A stretch of DNA of 64,000 nucleotides from Excoecaria cochinchinensis (taxonomy: Eukaryota > Streptophyta > Magnoliopsida > Malpighiales > Euphorbiaceae): positions 13,289,501-13,353,500 of the forward strand of contig CANTUQ010000073.1 of assembly GCA_947683425.1 (NCBI GenBank). The letters are read 5' to 3'. This document shows, one piece after another, positions 1 through 10,180 of this stretch. A model generated the notes under the pieces. It was not told where the DNA came from. It worked only from the letters and a program-made list of their open reading frames with translations, and made no database searches. A program made the position numbers and the translations under genes. Numbering within the stretch: the stretch's first letter is position 1; every line of letters starts with the position of its first letter.

Positions 1-2
1 TT

Positions 3-657
3 TTCCCTGACAAATTTGCAAACCCCATTAGTATTATAGCTTTCATTGATACTGGAGCTCATAATACTATTCTCAACCCTAAAGTCCTTCTTGATTCTTG
101 TTGGATACCGTATATCCAACACTTTAAAGCAGCAAATCAAGGTGTCCTTACGATCAAGCAAAAAACCAGACAGCCTATTAAAATCGAATTGTTTCCTGAT
201 TGCTTTATTTGGATCCACGCTCTTGGATCAGCTCTTCCAGGAAAAGATCTTGTCTTTGGTTTTGATGTTCTTTACCAATTGCCACATCTTCGAATTTTTC
301 CCAATGGACTCAAACACAAAAATTATTTCCAGCCCTATACCACTACTCACTCACTCTTCACCATACATGACCCAGGCCCATTCCAAACCATTCAAACTCA
401 ACTTGAAACTTTTTGTTGTCCCACTTCTTATATCGAATTTTTGTCTAAACACCCAAAACCTGTGTGGACCAGACCAGAATTCTTTATAACCTTACCCTTC
501 AAAAAATCAGAAGACATAAACCCAACAAATGCCTCGTATCCTGGAATGTCTTCTGATGATTTTGCTTTAGCATAAGAAGAATGCTCTCAGCTATTGGCCC
601 AAAACTTAATTGAGCCCACTCAGTCTGATTGGGCTTGTTAAGCCTTTTATGTCAATA
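3..657 (+). pseudogene. Pararetroviral aspartic protease region, copy 1 (5' end cut by window)
   Basis: The retropepsin signature FIDTGA lies at 42-59, followed by about 170 residues of spacer leading towards RT. In the virus this domain cleaves the capsid-polymerase polyprotein. The frame has stops at 573-575 and 639-641; both codons are open in copy 2 at the matching place. The frame then breaks at an A-run near 669-676. It is the duplicate of 6673-7345. Confidence 0.85.
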
Positions 658-663
658 AGCATT

Positions 664-1235
664 CTGAACAAATCCATGGAAAAAAAATGCCTTGTCATTG
701 ATTACACCCCACTTAATCCATTTCTCAAAGACAATAAATATCCTTTGCCCAAGATATCTTCTCTTTTTCCTTTCCTTCACAATGGACAGGTTTTCTCTAA
801 GTTTGATCTCAAGGCTGGGTTTTGGCAATTAGGGATCCTTCCACAGGATCGTCCTAAGACAGCTTTTTGCATTCCCAATTTTCATTATCAATGGACTGTT
901 ATGCCCTTTGGCCTCAAAACGACACCATCAATCTTTCAACAGACCATGATACGAATTTATAAATCTATTCTTTCTTTTGCCTTAAACTATATAGATGATG
1001 TTCTGATCATCTCTCCAGATGTTCCTACTCATCAAGCTCATTTGCAGTCATTTATTGAACTCACAAAGGAACATGGGATCATGCTTTCACCATCTAAGAT
1101 GATTATTGGACAAAAGGAAATTGATTTCCTTGGAATGCACTTTGCTAATGGCAATTATCAACCACAACCACATTTGGCTAAGGAACTCCTTCACTTTCCT
1201 GATGATCACTTGTCACAAAAACAAGTTCAACAATT
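664..1235 (+). pseudogene. Pararetroviral reverse transcriptase, copy 1
   Basis: RT copies viral RNA into DNA. Seen: a LVIDYTPLN block after an 8-A run, KFDLKAGFW, MPFGLKTTPSIFQQ and the catalytic YIDD at 988-999, followed by the FLGM block near 1131. The domain is in a different frame from the protease upstream. At about 1238 a 17-bp deletion relative to copy 2 removes part of the RT connection and shifts the frame into RNase H. Copy 2 covers the same domain at 7356-7920. Confidence 0.9.
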
Positions 1236-1951
1236 ACATCCGTCAGTTCATTCCACATTTCAGCCACTTGTCAAAACCACTTACTCAACTTTTAAAAAAG
1301 AAACCCCCACCTTGGTCGGCCATTCACACCCACTCAGTCCAAAAAATAAAGGAAGTCACTCAAACACTGCCACCTCTCCATATCCCTTCTATAGGAAAAA
1401 GATATCTCCGTACAGACACTAGTAATGAGTGCTGGGGAGCAGTCCTTTTAGAAGAAAAAGACAAGGTTCGATACGTCTGTGGTTATGCAAGTGGACAGTT
1501 CAAAGAATCTGAATGCCATTATCATTCCACCTTTAAAGAAATCTTAGCTGTCAAGAATGGCATAAAAAGATTCGAGTTTCATGTGATTGGTCACAACTTT
1601 ACAGTTGTCATGGATTGTTTGTCTTTTCCAAAGATGCTTTCCTTCAAGGGAACGTCTGTCCCTCACCATCAGCTTCTTAGGTGGGCTGAATGGTTCAGCA
1701 AATACAATTTTCAAGTGGAGCATATAAAAGGGGATAAAAACCGTATTCCTGACTATCTTTCAAGACGCACTCACAAACCACCTCCTCCACAGCAATCTTT
1801 GATCACTATCTTTCCATTGATTTATACTATGGACAGATTCAGGCCTGATCCCAGTCCTAGGAAAAAATCAATCCAAAACATTGCATTTGACAACCTCCAA
1901 GAAACAATCTCATCCTTCCAACTGCCCTCTCAACTCTCCTGCCCAGATTAA
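1230..1951 (+). pseudogene. Pararetroviral RNase H, copy 1
   Basis: RNase H degrades the RNA strand of the RNA-DNA hybrid. The segment shows TDTSNECWGAVL (the first catalytic Asp), the ESECHYHSTFKEILAV block with the Glu, an FTVVMDC block with the next Asp, and a C-terminal IPDYLSR. It is open from the deletion point to a TAA at 1949-1951. The last 70 bases overlap ORF2, which is read in another frame. Copy 2 (7920-8635) is nearly identical. Confidence 0.87.
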
Positions 1952-2792
1952 GTTATTTGCTACCCGTCATCTGTTCTATTATGTGCACCTTTTTCCTGTT
2001 AAAAAGAATTTTCCCCTCACAAAGAACTATTTTCAGATTGACAAACCATGGGCTATGCTTTATAAGATTTATCCAAACTCTCCCTTCTGTGAAGAAGAGT
2101 TATGGTTTCTCTGGTGTTTGTCTGTCCTCTATACTCATTCTGTAATTTTTCCATTGGTAGAAGTCTATGACCTCCTTACCGATGTGACCAGACAAGGTTC
2201 ATTTATTTGGCAATCCCTGGAATGGTATACGCCATTATCCTAGTGGCGCCATGAGTTTCTTAGGCAAATCCAAACTCGCAAGATATGGCAAAAACCAGCT
2301 GGAGAAGCAGAAAAACTTTCTGTTGTGCACATCTTTCATTGCCCATACATGTGGAATCCGACTCATAATGCTGTTTGGACTCAACCTCAAGCAAGGTGTT
2401 GGGAAGTAATTGAAAATTATGAAGATGCTCGACCTCCTGCTCTCAAAAAGACTCTTCACAACACTGTCTGTGAACTTAATAATATTGAGCTTACTTCTTT
2501 GCATCTACCAACATTTGATACTGCAGAATCTTCTCAGAGGCCAAACTACTTGGATTCGTTGTTCCAAGACTCACAGGACCCCTTGCTGAATGATTCCCAG
2601 GATCTTCATTTCTCATTAAACATTCCCAATGATGATGTCATAGCACAGAACTTCCTTTCAATTCTAGAACAAGAGGATAAAGCAAAACATAATGTTGAAA
2701 TTGACTGGACCCCACAACTCCGCTTTCAAGATATAGATCCAGAAGATATCAACATGTCTCCTTCCCATGAGCCCATCAAGAATAAAGAATAA
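1881..2792 (+). pseudogene. Pararetroviral ORF2, function unknown, copy 1
   Basis: A frame of about 300 codons that overlaps the end of the RNase H frame and ends at TAA 2790-2792, followed directly by the non-coding control region. One in-frame TAG at 2241-2243 interrupts it. The first half is rich in aromatic residues (FFYYVHLF-like and WAMLYKIYPNSPF-like stretches); the second half is acidic and Ser/Asp-rich. I recognise no domain. A second ORF after the polymerase is a feature of florendoviruses; equating the two is inference. Copy 2 keeps only its first two thirds (8565-9076). Confidence 0.72.
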
Positions 2793-2896
2793 AGTCACTT
2801 TTATAAAGAAGCTTTTATAAAGTAACTTTTATATTAAGGAATATATTCCTCTTTAGTTAAAGTAGCTTTAAGAAAAGTGTCTTTTATAAAGTAACT

Positions 2897-2948
2897 TTGT
2901 AAAAGGAGATTCCTCCTTATCCTTGTAAAAGGAGATTCCTCCTTATCC
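2897..2948 (+). repeat. Two perfect 26-bp tandem units in the viral control region
   Basis: The 26-bp unit at 2897-2922 is repeated exactly at 2923-2948, about 50 bp upstream of the TATA box. Each unit holds the inverted pair AGGAG/CTCCT. Duplicated upstream elements are common in pararetroviral promoters; an enhancer role is inferred. Confidence 0.85.
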
Positions 2949-2964
2949 TTGGTTAGTGTTTACT

Positions 2965-3008
2965 TACGTATTGTGTGATGTAAGCCTTCATGAAAAGGCC
3001 TATAAATA
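2965..3008 (+). promoter_or_regulatory. Pararetroviral promoter: as-1-like element and TATA box
   Basis: TATAAATA stands at 3001-3008. About 20 bp upstream is TGTGATGTAAG (2974-2984), close to the TGACGTAAG as-1 half site known from caulimovirus promoters, with a TACGTA palindrome at 2965-2970. This lies after ORF2 and upstream of the leader, where the pregenomic RNA promoter is expected. Activity in this degenerate copy is unknown. Confidence 0.7.
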
Positions 3009-3055
3009 TGTATCATGAGAAGAAGGAAAGACAGGCCTTCAAAGCCTTTCTAAGA

Positions 3056-3318
3056 CTTTCAATACTAAATAAAATCTTTCTTCTTCCAATGAGTTTCTAA
3101 AGCATTTCTCTCCCTCTCATTAGAATACTCTTATTCTTCTGTCTTGGATCCTGCTATCTACACTCCAAGGCCTGTGGAATGAATCATTTTGATTTGTGTT
3201 GAGTAGCCTAAGAGGATAGTCTACTAGTTGGCCAGGAGAGCCGTTTATTTGGACAGTCATACCTGGTATTCAACAAATTCAATCTAGTGTGTTCCACGGT
3301 CCCTGGGGCATTTGGTAT
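3056..3318 (+). repeat. Leader/R-region repeat, first copy (copy 1 terminus)
   Basis: A 263-bp block starting at CTTTCAATAC and ending exactly at TTTGGTAT recurs at 3328-3590 with a 9-bp spacer (3319-3327). It contains an AATAAA signal at 3068-3073. It stops after the first six bases of the primer-binding site, so it looks like the end of a linear viral molecule at the minus-strand discontinuity, joined to the next copy. Confidence 0.85.
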
Positions 3319-3327
3319 TTTCGAAGC

Positions 3328-3590
3328 CTTTCAATACTAAATAAAATCTTTCTTCTTCCAATGAGTTTCTAAAGCTTTTCTCTCCCTTTCATTAGAATAC
3401 TCTTATTCTTCTATCTTGGATCCTGCTATTTACACTCCAAGGTCCGTGGAATGAATCATTTTGATTTGTGTTGAGTAGCCTAAGAGTATAGTCCACCAGT
3501 TCGCCAAGAGAGCCGTTTATTTGGAAAGTCATACCTAGTATTCAACAAATTCAATCTGGTGTGTTCCACGGTCCCTGGGGCATTTGGTAT
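3328..3590 (+). repeat. Leader/R-region repeat, second copy, with polyadenylation signal
   Basis: Second copy of the 263-bp leader block, differing by scattered substitutions. AATAAA lies at 3340-3345. Unlike the first copy it continues into the full primer-binding site and then into the movement-protein frame, so it is the leader of copy 2. Confidence 0.85.
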
Positions 3591-3597
3591 CAGAGCC
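3585..3597 (+). promoter_or_regulatory. Primer-binding site for initiator Met tRNA (viral minus-strand start)
   Basis: TGGTATCAGAGCC is complementary to the 3' end of plant initiator tRNA-Met, the primer used by all known Caulimoviridae. It sits 49 bases before the first long viral frame. By convention this is nucleotide 1 of a caulimovirid genome map, so copy 2 starts here. Confidence 0.92.
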
Positions 3598-3645
3598 TTA
3601 AGACTGAAGTTTAAGGTATTTTAATGAAAGGGAACTTATCCACTC

Positions 3646-4320
3646 ATGACTACTCCTAATTCATCTTTCAGTTCATCCTTGTCCAGATCTTCTTCTTCTA
3701 AATCTTCCTTTTCCCTTTCACCTTCTACAGTAAAGAAGCTTGATTATCTTTATGAATTAAATTTCCTTGATGATAATCAGAAGATACAAGATTCTCATTT
3801 ACCATTCCTTAATCCATATGATGCCTTTACCAAATCACCTAGATCAAATGTCCTTTCCAACATTAAGACCCTCATTAGACAACCTAAATCCCTTGTCAAA
3901 GAATATGTACAATCTTCTTCCTTTCGTCAACACCCAATCAAGGCCACCAGACAAGAGCAATTTATATCCCTTGATGTTCCTTTTGAGTATATTCCTCATT
4001 GGACTCAACAGGGATTGACCCATCTCCACTTTGGAGCTGTCAGGATTGCAGTTACCTATCATGGACGCAAAGGTCTTCCTGTCTTTGCAAGGATTGCTCT
4101 TCTTGACACCAAGTATCTCAATTAATCTCAGGCTGTCATCGGAACAGTCCAGACCTATCATGGACGCAAAGGTCTTCCTATCATCTCAGGATTGCAGAAA
4201 TGGATGATTAAAATCTTAAGCGACAACGAAGAAAGGGGAAAAAGAAAACTTCTTCTGAAGCTCGCTTTTAGGACCATCTTGATGAAGATGATGATCCTAC
4301 TGTTGGAACTCTTGGCCAAC
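3646..4320 (+). pseudogene. Pararetroviral movement protein region
   Basis: The frame from 3646 starts with a Ser-rich leader, then has a 30K-superfamily-like stretch with LTHLHFGAVRIAVTYHGRKG, typical of caulimovirid movement proteins, which modify plasmodesmata for cell-to-cell spread. It stops at 4123-4125. A short direct duplication (TATCATGGACGCAAAGGTC at about 4057 and 4155) lies across the break, and the segment to 4320 is degenerate. The upstream start is the first ATG after the primer-binding site. Confidence 0.82.
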
Positions 4321-4960
4321 CTTTTGGAAAATATGACTACGTAGTTAGTTACACACCTCCTCCCTGGTATAAGCCACCTATTTTACCAACTCCAATTCTA
4401 GAACCATGTAAGCCAACACCCAAATCATTACCAAAAAAGCCTTGTTCTCCTCCAACATGGAGACCAAAAGTTGTTGAAACCCCTATTATCCCTGCAGTCT
4501 GTATGTACCAACCCACTGGTGCATATACAGATGAATTTCCTACCCTCTCAGAAACCACAAATCCTACCACAAAGATACGAACAACACCTTTTGTCAAACC
4601 TCCTGGTATTTCAACTTAAGGAACTCTTAGATCCGTTCAACCTGCAGAAGCAGTGCTCAACTGGCAATCTGAGAATGCTATTGCTCAGAATAAACTTCTT
4701 CATCGTATAGAAACAAAAGTTGAACATGTTTCTACACAGGTTAATACTATCAACACTCAACTGACAGGCTAGAATGCTGCTACTTATCAATTGCTTGCCC
4801 GGTTACAGAATCAAGTTGCTGAACTTGATAAACAACTCATAACTGCTATTTCTTAGCGAATTTATGATTCAACATTTAAAGAAAAAGCTTCTGAAGCTAC
4901 CCGTTTAAAGGCTGAAATAGCAACAATTAAGAAGGATCTAGCTAAACCTTCCTCACCTTC
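4321..4960 (+). pseudogene. Pararetroviral polyprotein linker: Pro-rich then coiled-coil-like segment
   Basis: Bases 4332-4619 read as a Pro-rich stretch (TPPPWYKPPILPTP type) ending at a TAA at 4617-4619. The same frame continues through two more stops with a heptad-like region rich in Gln, Glu, Leu and Ala (4620-4960), resembling a coiled coil. In caulimovirids a virion-associated or linker coiled coil lies between movement and capsid domains. Assignment is by position and composition only. Confidence 0.55.
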
Positions 4961-4961
4961 T

Positions 4962-6431
4962 ATGTCCTTCCCATTCTATAGTACCCATCTTACTCCTTTT
5001 ACCCATCAACCTTCTATCCAGGTTCCACCCTACACTAAACCTTCTCAATCTGAGCTGGAAAGCTTAGGGTATTCTCATGAGATGTTCATGAGAAAGCATT
5101 TTTATAATAAACAACCTAAAAGAGCTTCTCCAGAACTACCCAAATCTATACCTTCTGAGCCATACGTTTCCTCATCACCAGATCTCAAAACAAAGGGCAT
5201 AGTCATACCCGACCTTCTAGTACCCCCATCCTCAGATCCAAAACAAAAAGGAGTTATTATCTTTGAGCCACCACCATCATCCCATATGATCCAACCATCA
5301 CCACAAGTTAACTCACTTGTACAGACCCTAAAGCAGAAGGCTAAGCAAGCACTTCCTGCTATCTCATCTGCTACTGTTAAAGATAAAGACACCTCTTCTG
5401 AAAGTGAGTTTAGTTCTACAACACAAGAGGAACTAAATCTCCAAATGGAGCATTTCCCAATTTTCATGGTAGACCCAGATGCACACACTGCTTAAAGCAC
5501 TACAACTCACTTCCAGGCTAAAGAAATGGATGAAGCAACAGCTTATATACCTCTCCCTGATTCTAAACCATTAGATGGACCATGGTTTCAGTTAGAAGAT
5601 ATTCCTGCACACAAATGGAGAGATCGGTTACAAGAATTCTTTGCCTGGCTTGATCTTAAAGCAAAGAAACGACCTCCTAAGGTGACAACGTTAGAACCAA
5701 TCTTGCATGAATTCACTTGTCGATTCACAGGAAGATTAAAGGACTAGTTTACCCGTCTAGATGATTATTCAAAGCTCCAATTCATCGGGTCTGAATCCAT
5801 TACCTATGTACTACAGAGAATTCACTCTGAATTCATAGGCAATGTGAATGATTATGAAGACACTTCACAAGACGACTATTTTAAAATGTAATGTTGTTCT
5901 CTTCTTCGCAAGGATCTTGATAAGCATTATAAAAAGATGTCAAAGCTTTTTTATATGCTTAATGGAGCTAATGATCCGAATCTGAAGCAAGGATTTTTGT
6001 CATCCATTCTAGAACAGCTAGCTGATAGTACGATGTTCTATCTACGAGAACAGGGAATTCAAATCAATACTCTCACACTCGGACAAATTTACCAAAGAGT
6101 TCTTATGGCCCTTGAACGGCTGTGTTTATCTCACAAAATCATTCAGGACTCACTCAAGAGAGGAAAGGATCCCCAACTTAAGCTAGCCTGCAAAAGACCA
6201 GATTTGCAAATCAAATGTTTTCCTAAAAAGGACAAGAATTGTTCTTGTTATCCCCATAGATCCAAATTCTCAAAAAGGTCTCAACAGTACTTTCCTACTC
6301 AGAAGCAGAGAAAGATTAATTTCTTTCGTCGAAAGAGATTTAAACCTAAGGGAGACAGGTGCTTTGTATGTGGGAAAAAGAGGCATTTTTCCAAAACATG
6401 TCCTAATAAAAAAAAAAGTCCTAGAAGTTGA
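4962..6431 (+). pseudogene. Pararetroviral capsid protein with CCHC zinc knuckle
   Basis: One frame runs from 4962 to 6431 with stops at 5493, 5745 and 5889. It begins with a Pro/Ser-rich acidic part; the capsid core-like part (5526-6150) is followed by a strongly basic tail and a zinc knuckle CFVCGKKRHFSKTC (C-X2-C-X4-H-X4-C, about 6360-6401), typical of caulimovirid coat proteins and used in RNA packaging. A run of ten A near 6408-6417 directly follows the knuckle, and the protease beyond it is in another frame. Confidence 0.85.
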
Positions 6432-7345
6432 TTCAACAGATACAACAAGCCTCTCCTTTCAACATTTAAGACGATGATGTCTAGTCTATTTTCTCTGTTG
6501 ATGATGATGCAGATCCATATACCCTTTTTGCAGTTCAGTATTCTGATTCTGATCAAGAATCTGATGATGAATCCATTACTGATATTGCTGCTCTAGAACC
6601 TTTTCCTTCACCAAAACCCATTTCAAAAATGATTTCCTTCACTCACCCTATTCCATTAGTCCCTCCAAAGTTTTCCCTGACAAATTTGCAAACCCCATTA
6701 GTATTATAGCTTTCATTGATACTGGAGCTCATAATACTATTCTCAACCCTAAAGTCCTTCCTGATTCTTGTTGGAAACCGTATATCCAACACTTTAAAGC
6801 AGCAAATCAAGGTGTCCTTATGATTAAGCAAAAAACCAGACAGCCCATTAAAATCCAATTGTTTCCTTATTGCTTTATTCGGATCCATGCACTTGGATCA
6901 AATCTTCCAGGAAAAGATCTTGTCTTTGGTTTTGATGCTCTTTGCCAATTGCCACATCTTCGAATTCTTCCCAATGGACTCAAACACAAAAAGTATTTCG
7001 AGCCCTATACCACTACTCACTCACTCTTCACCATACATGGCCCAGGCCCATTCCAAATCATCCAGACTCAACTTGAAACTTTTTGTTATGCTACTTCTCA
7101 TATCGAATTTTTGTCCAAACACCCAAAACCTCTGTGGACCAGACCAGAATTCTTTATAACCTTACCCTTCAAAAAATCAGAAGACATAAACCCAACAAAA
7201 GCCTCACATCCTGGAATGTCTCCTGATGATTTTGCTTTAGCACAGGAAGAATGCTCTCAGTTATTGGCCCAAAACTCAATTGAGCCCACTCAGTTTGATT
7301 GGGCTTGTCAAGCCTTTTATGTCAATAAGCATTCTGAACAAATCC
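6432..7345 (+). pseudogene. Acidic linker and aspartic protease, copy 2
   Basis: An Asp/Glu/Ser-rich linker (about 6470-6600) precedes the protease FIDTGA at 6712-6729. This copy is open through the protease (from about 6820 without a stop to the A-run at 7350-7355) and matches copy 1 with few substitutions. It is followed by RT in a different frame. Confidence 0.85.
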
Positions 7346-7355
7346 GTGGAAAAAA

Positions 7356-7920
7356 TGCCTTCTCATTGATTACACCCCACTTAACCCATTTCTCAAAGAC
7401 AATAAATATCCTTTGCCCAAGATATCTTCTCTTTTTCCTTTCCTTCACAATGCACAGGTTTTCTTTAAGTTTGATCTCAAGGCTGGGTTTTGGCAATTAG
7501 GGATCCTTCCACAGGATCGTCCTAAGACAGCTTTTTGAATCCCAATTTTGATTATCAATGGATTGTTATGCCCTTTGGTCTCAAAATAGCACCATCAATC
7601 TTTCAACAGACCATGATACGAATTTATAAATCTATTCTTTCTTTTGCCTTAATCTATATAGATGATGTTCTGATCTTCTCTCCAGATGTTCCTACTCATC
7701 AAGTTCATTTGCAGTCATTTATTGAACTCACAAAGGAACATGGGATCATGCTTTCACAATCTAAGATGATTATTGGACAAAAGGAAATTGATTTCCCTGG
7801 AATGTACTTTGCTAACGGCAATTATCAACCACAACCACATTTGGCTAAGAAACTCCTTCACTTTTCTGATGATCACTTGTCACAAAAACAAGTTCAACAG
7901 TTCCTTGGGATTGCAAATTA
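7356..7920 (+). pseudogene. Pararetroviral reverse transcriptase, copy 2
   Basis: The N-terminal RT part runs from a 6-A run to a TGA at 7536. A one-base loss relative to copy 1 then moves the rest into the frame that opens at 7535. That frame contains MPFGLKIAPSIFQQ and YIDD at 7655-7666. This copy keeps the FLGIANYIRQF block that copy 1 lost by deletion. Confidence 0.9.
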
Positions 7921-8635
7921 TATCCGTCAGTTCATTCCACATTTCAGCCACCTATTAAAACCACTTACTCAACTTTTGAAAAGCAAACCCCCACCTTGGT
8001 CGGCCATTCACACCCACTCAGTCCAAAAAATAAAGGAAGTCACTCAAACACTGCCACCTCTCCATATCCCTTCTACAGGAAAAAGATATCTCCAAACAGA
8101 CGCTAGTGATGAGTGCTGGGGAGCAGTCCTTTTAGAAGAAAAAGACAACGTCCGATACATTTGTGGTTATGCAAGTGGACAGTTCAAAGAATCTGAATGC
8201 CATTATCATTCCACCTTTAAAGAAATCTTAGCTGTCAAGCATGGCATAAAAAGATTCGAGTTTCATGTGATTGGTCACAACTTTACAGTTGTCATGGATT
8301 GTTTGTCTTTTCCAAAGATGCTTTCCTTCAAGGGAACGTCTGTCCCTCACCATCAGCTTCTTAGGTGGGCTGAATGGTTCAGCAAATACAATTTTCAAGT
8401 GGAGTGTATAAAAGGGGATAAAAACCTTATTCTTGACGATCTTTCAAGACGTACTTACAAACCACCTCCTCCACAGCAATCTTTGATCACTATCTTTCCA
8501 TTGATTTATACTATGGACAGATTCAGGCCTGATCCCAGTCCTAGGAAAAAATCAATCCAAAACATTGCATTTGACAGCCTCCAAGAAACAATCTCATCCT
8601 CCCAACTGCCCTCTCAACTCTCCTGCCCAGATTAA
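7921..8635 (+). pseudogene. Pararetroviral RNase H, copy 2
   Basis: Continuous with RT in the 7535 frame. TDASDECWGAVL, the ECHYHSTFKEILAV block and the FTVVMDC block give the catalytic acidic residues. The frame ends at TAA 8633-8635 and overlaps the start of ORF2. It is the most intact stretch of the array (366 codons together with the RT C-terminus). Confidence 0.88.
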
Positions 8636-9076
8636 GTTATTTGCTACCCGTCATCTGTTCTATTATGTGCACCTTTTTCCTGTCAAAAAGAATCTTCCCC
8701 TTACAAAGAACTATTTTCAGATTGACAAACCATGGGCTATGCTTTATAAGATTTATCCAAACTCTCCCTTCTGTGAAGAAGAGTTATGGTTTCTCTGGTG
8801 TTTGTCTGTCCTCTATACTCATTCTGTCATTTTCCCATTGGTAGAAGTCTATGACCTTTTTACCGACGCGGCCAGACAAGGTTCATTTATTTGGCAATTC
8901 CTGGAATGGTATGCGCCATTATTCTGGTGGCGCTATGAGTTTCTTAGGCAAATCCAAACTCGCAAGATATGGCAAAAACCAGCTGGAGAAGCAGAAAAAC
9001 TTTCTGCTGTGTACTTCTTTCATCTCCCATACATGTGGAATCCGGCTCACAATGCTGTTTGGACTCAACCTCAAGC
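8565..9076 (+). pseudogene. Pararetroviral ORF2, copy 2, 3'-truncated
   Basis: Same frame and sequence as 1881-2392 of copy 1, without the TAG found there. Viral similarity ends after TCAAGCA at 9071-9077; the frame runs a few codons into unrelated DNA. The truncation marks the right border of the viral array. Confidence 0.78.
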
Positions 9077-9126
9077 ATGCATAAAATTTACTTTTTAACA
9101 CCAAATTATTCTACTCATCATTCTGA

Positions 9127-9878
9127 GGCTCCGTTTGGCATAGCTTTTCCAAGGAGAAAATGCTGATTATGGGAAAAAAAACTGATTATGGGACAAAAAC
9201 AAGTGTTTGGTAAATGCTGATTTTAGAAAAATTAATTTTCTGAAAAGCGAAAAAACCTTCTATTAGAAAAATCTAGAAATTGAAACTTTTTAGAAAAACT
9301 GATTTTCAGCTTTTAAGCGCAGCAGATTTAATATTTTTTTTAGACAAAAATATCCCTTATTTTATTTCATAATGACTATTATATCTAATATAATTTTTTT
9401 TACTCTTTCTCTTATTCTACCACCCAAAATCATCTGACGTTAAAAATAATTATGTTATTTTTTTTCTCCTCTTTTTTTATCATCCAAAATAATATATATA
9501 ATTAATTAAGAAAACAATATATATATTTTTAATTTTTTTATTTTATATTTATTTTTATTTAATTATATATGAAAATATACGGTCTTAATAGTTTAGTAAA
9601 ATAAAAAAATTCAAATAAGTGGGAATTATTATTATTTTTTTAGTGAGATTTTGAATATAATATATTAAAATTTATATATATCTTTTTTTTATTTTTTATT
9701 GTACAAAAGTTATTTTTAATCATATCATTTACCAAATAGTTGATAATTGTTTTTGATTTTATAAGTTATTTTGAATTTTATTTACCAAACAGTTACCTAC
9801 TTTTCGACATACAGTTTTTTGAAATACAACTTTTTTCAATTGAAAAAATTATTTTCATAAGTTTTGCCAAACTGGCTC
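9127..9878. mobile_element. Tourist/PIF-Harbinger-like MITE, copy 1
   Basis: The 752-bp non-coding AT-rich element has 14-bp terminal inverted repeats: GGCTCCGTTTGGCA on the left, and the reverse complement of TGCCAAACTGGCTC on the right. It is flanked by a 3-bp TGA duplication (9124-9126 and 9879-9881). A second copy in opposite orientation lies at 27814-28569 and matches far beyond the termini. No transposase frame is present, so it is non-autonomous. The 3-bp duplication and GTTTGGCA ends suggest Harbinger, but the usual TTA/TAA target is absent. Confidence 0.75.
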
Positions 9879-10180
9879 TGAGTCTATCCATACCTTTAGA
9901 TAATTTTTCAGAGGTCATTTACTATTTTAAAAGTCCAGTCAAACCAAAAGTCAACTCTTTTACTATTTGAAACAGGCCGGAGCTTTTTCTTATTTTTGAC
10001 TTTTGGAGACCTATTTGACCTCATTTTTAATCCAAATTTTACCACCAAACTCTTTATAACTTGTACTTTCTATTGGTGCAATAAAATATTTTTCGCCGTA
10101 GGGTGGCACTATTCACCCCGGTGTCACTATTCACTATCCAAAATTACTATTCACGAAAATAGCTATTTTGGGCCATTACA
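9879..10180 (-). mobile_element. 3' LTR remnant (LTR start) of a minus-oriented long-LTR element
   Basis: On the minus strand the LTR begins TGTAATGGCCC at 10180, the same start as the LTRs at 20796 (plus) and 52994 (minus). It carries repeated GTGAATAGTG-type segments at about 10100-10140. The MITE interrupts it at 9878. Bases 9078-9126 beyond the MITE may be more of this LTR; their AAAATTTACTT segment resembles 10910-10920. Confidence 0.65.

Larger units (their letters stand above)
1..9077 (+). mobile_element. Endogenous plant pararetrovirus (Caulimoviridae), tandem array of two partial copies
   Basis: Bases 1-2400 reappear almost unchanged at 6671-9077 (offset 6670), so this is a head-to-tail array cut by the window start and by a junction at 9077. 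Seen in order: protease, RT, RNase H, a downstream ORF, a control region with initiator-Met primer site, movement protein, Pro-rich and coiled-coil-like linker, capsid with zinc knuckle, protease, RT, RNase H, ORF2. There is no integrase and there are no LTRs, which fits Caulimoviridae and not an LTR retrotransposon. A single polyprotein followed by a second ORF resembles petuvirus/florendovirus organisation; genus is inferred, not proven. Many stops, frameshifts and a 17-bp deletion mean neither copy is intact. Confidence 0.92.

Noticed and set aside
1..9077. Possibly intact, replication-capable integrated virus
   Set aside because: Stops in movement protein, linker and capsid, frame changes before protease and RT, a deletion in copy 1 and loss of the ORF2 end in copy 2.
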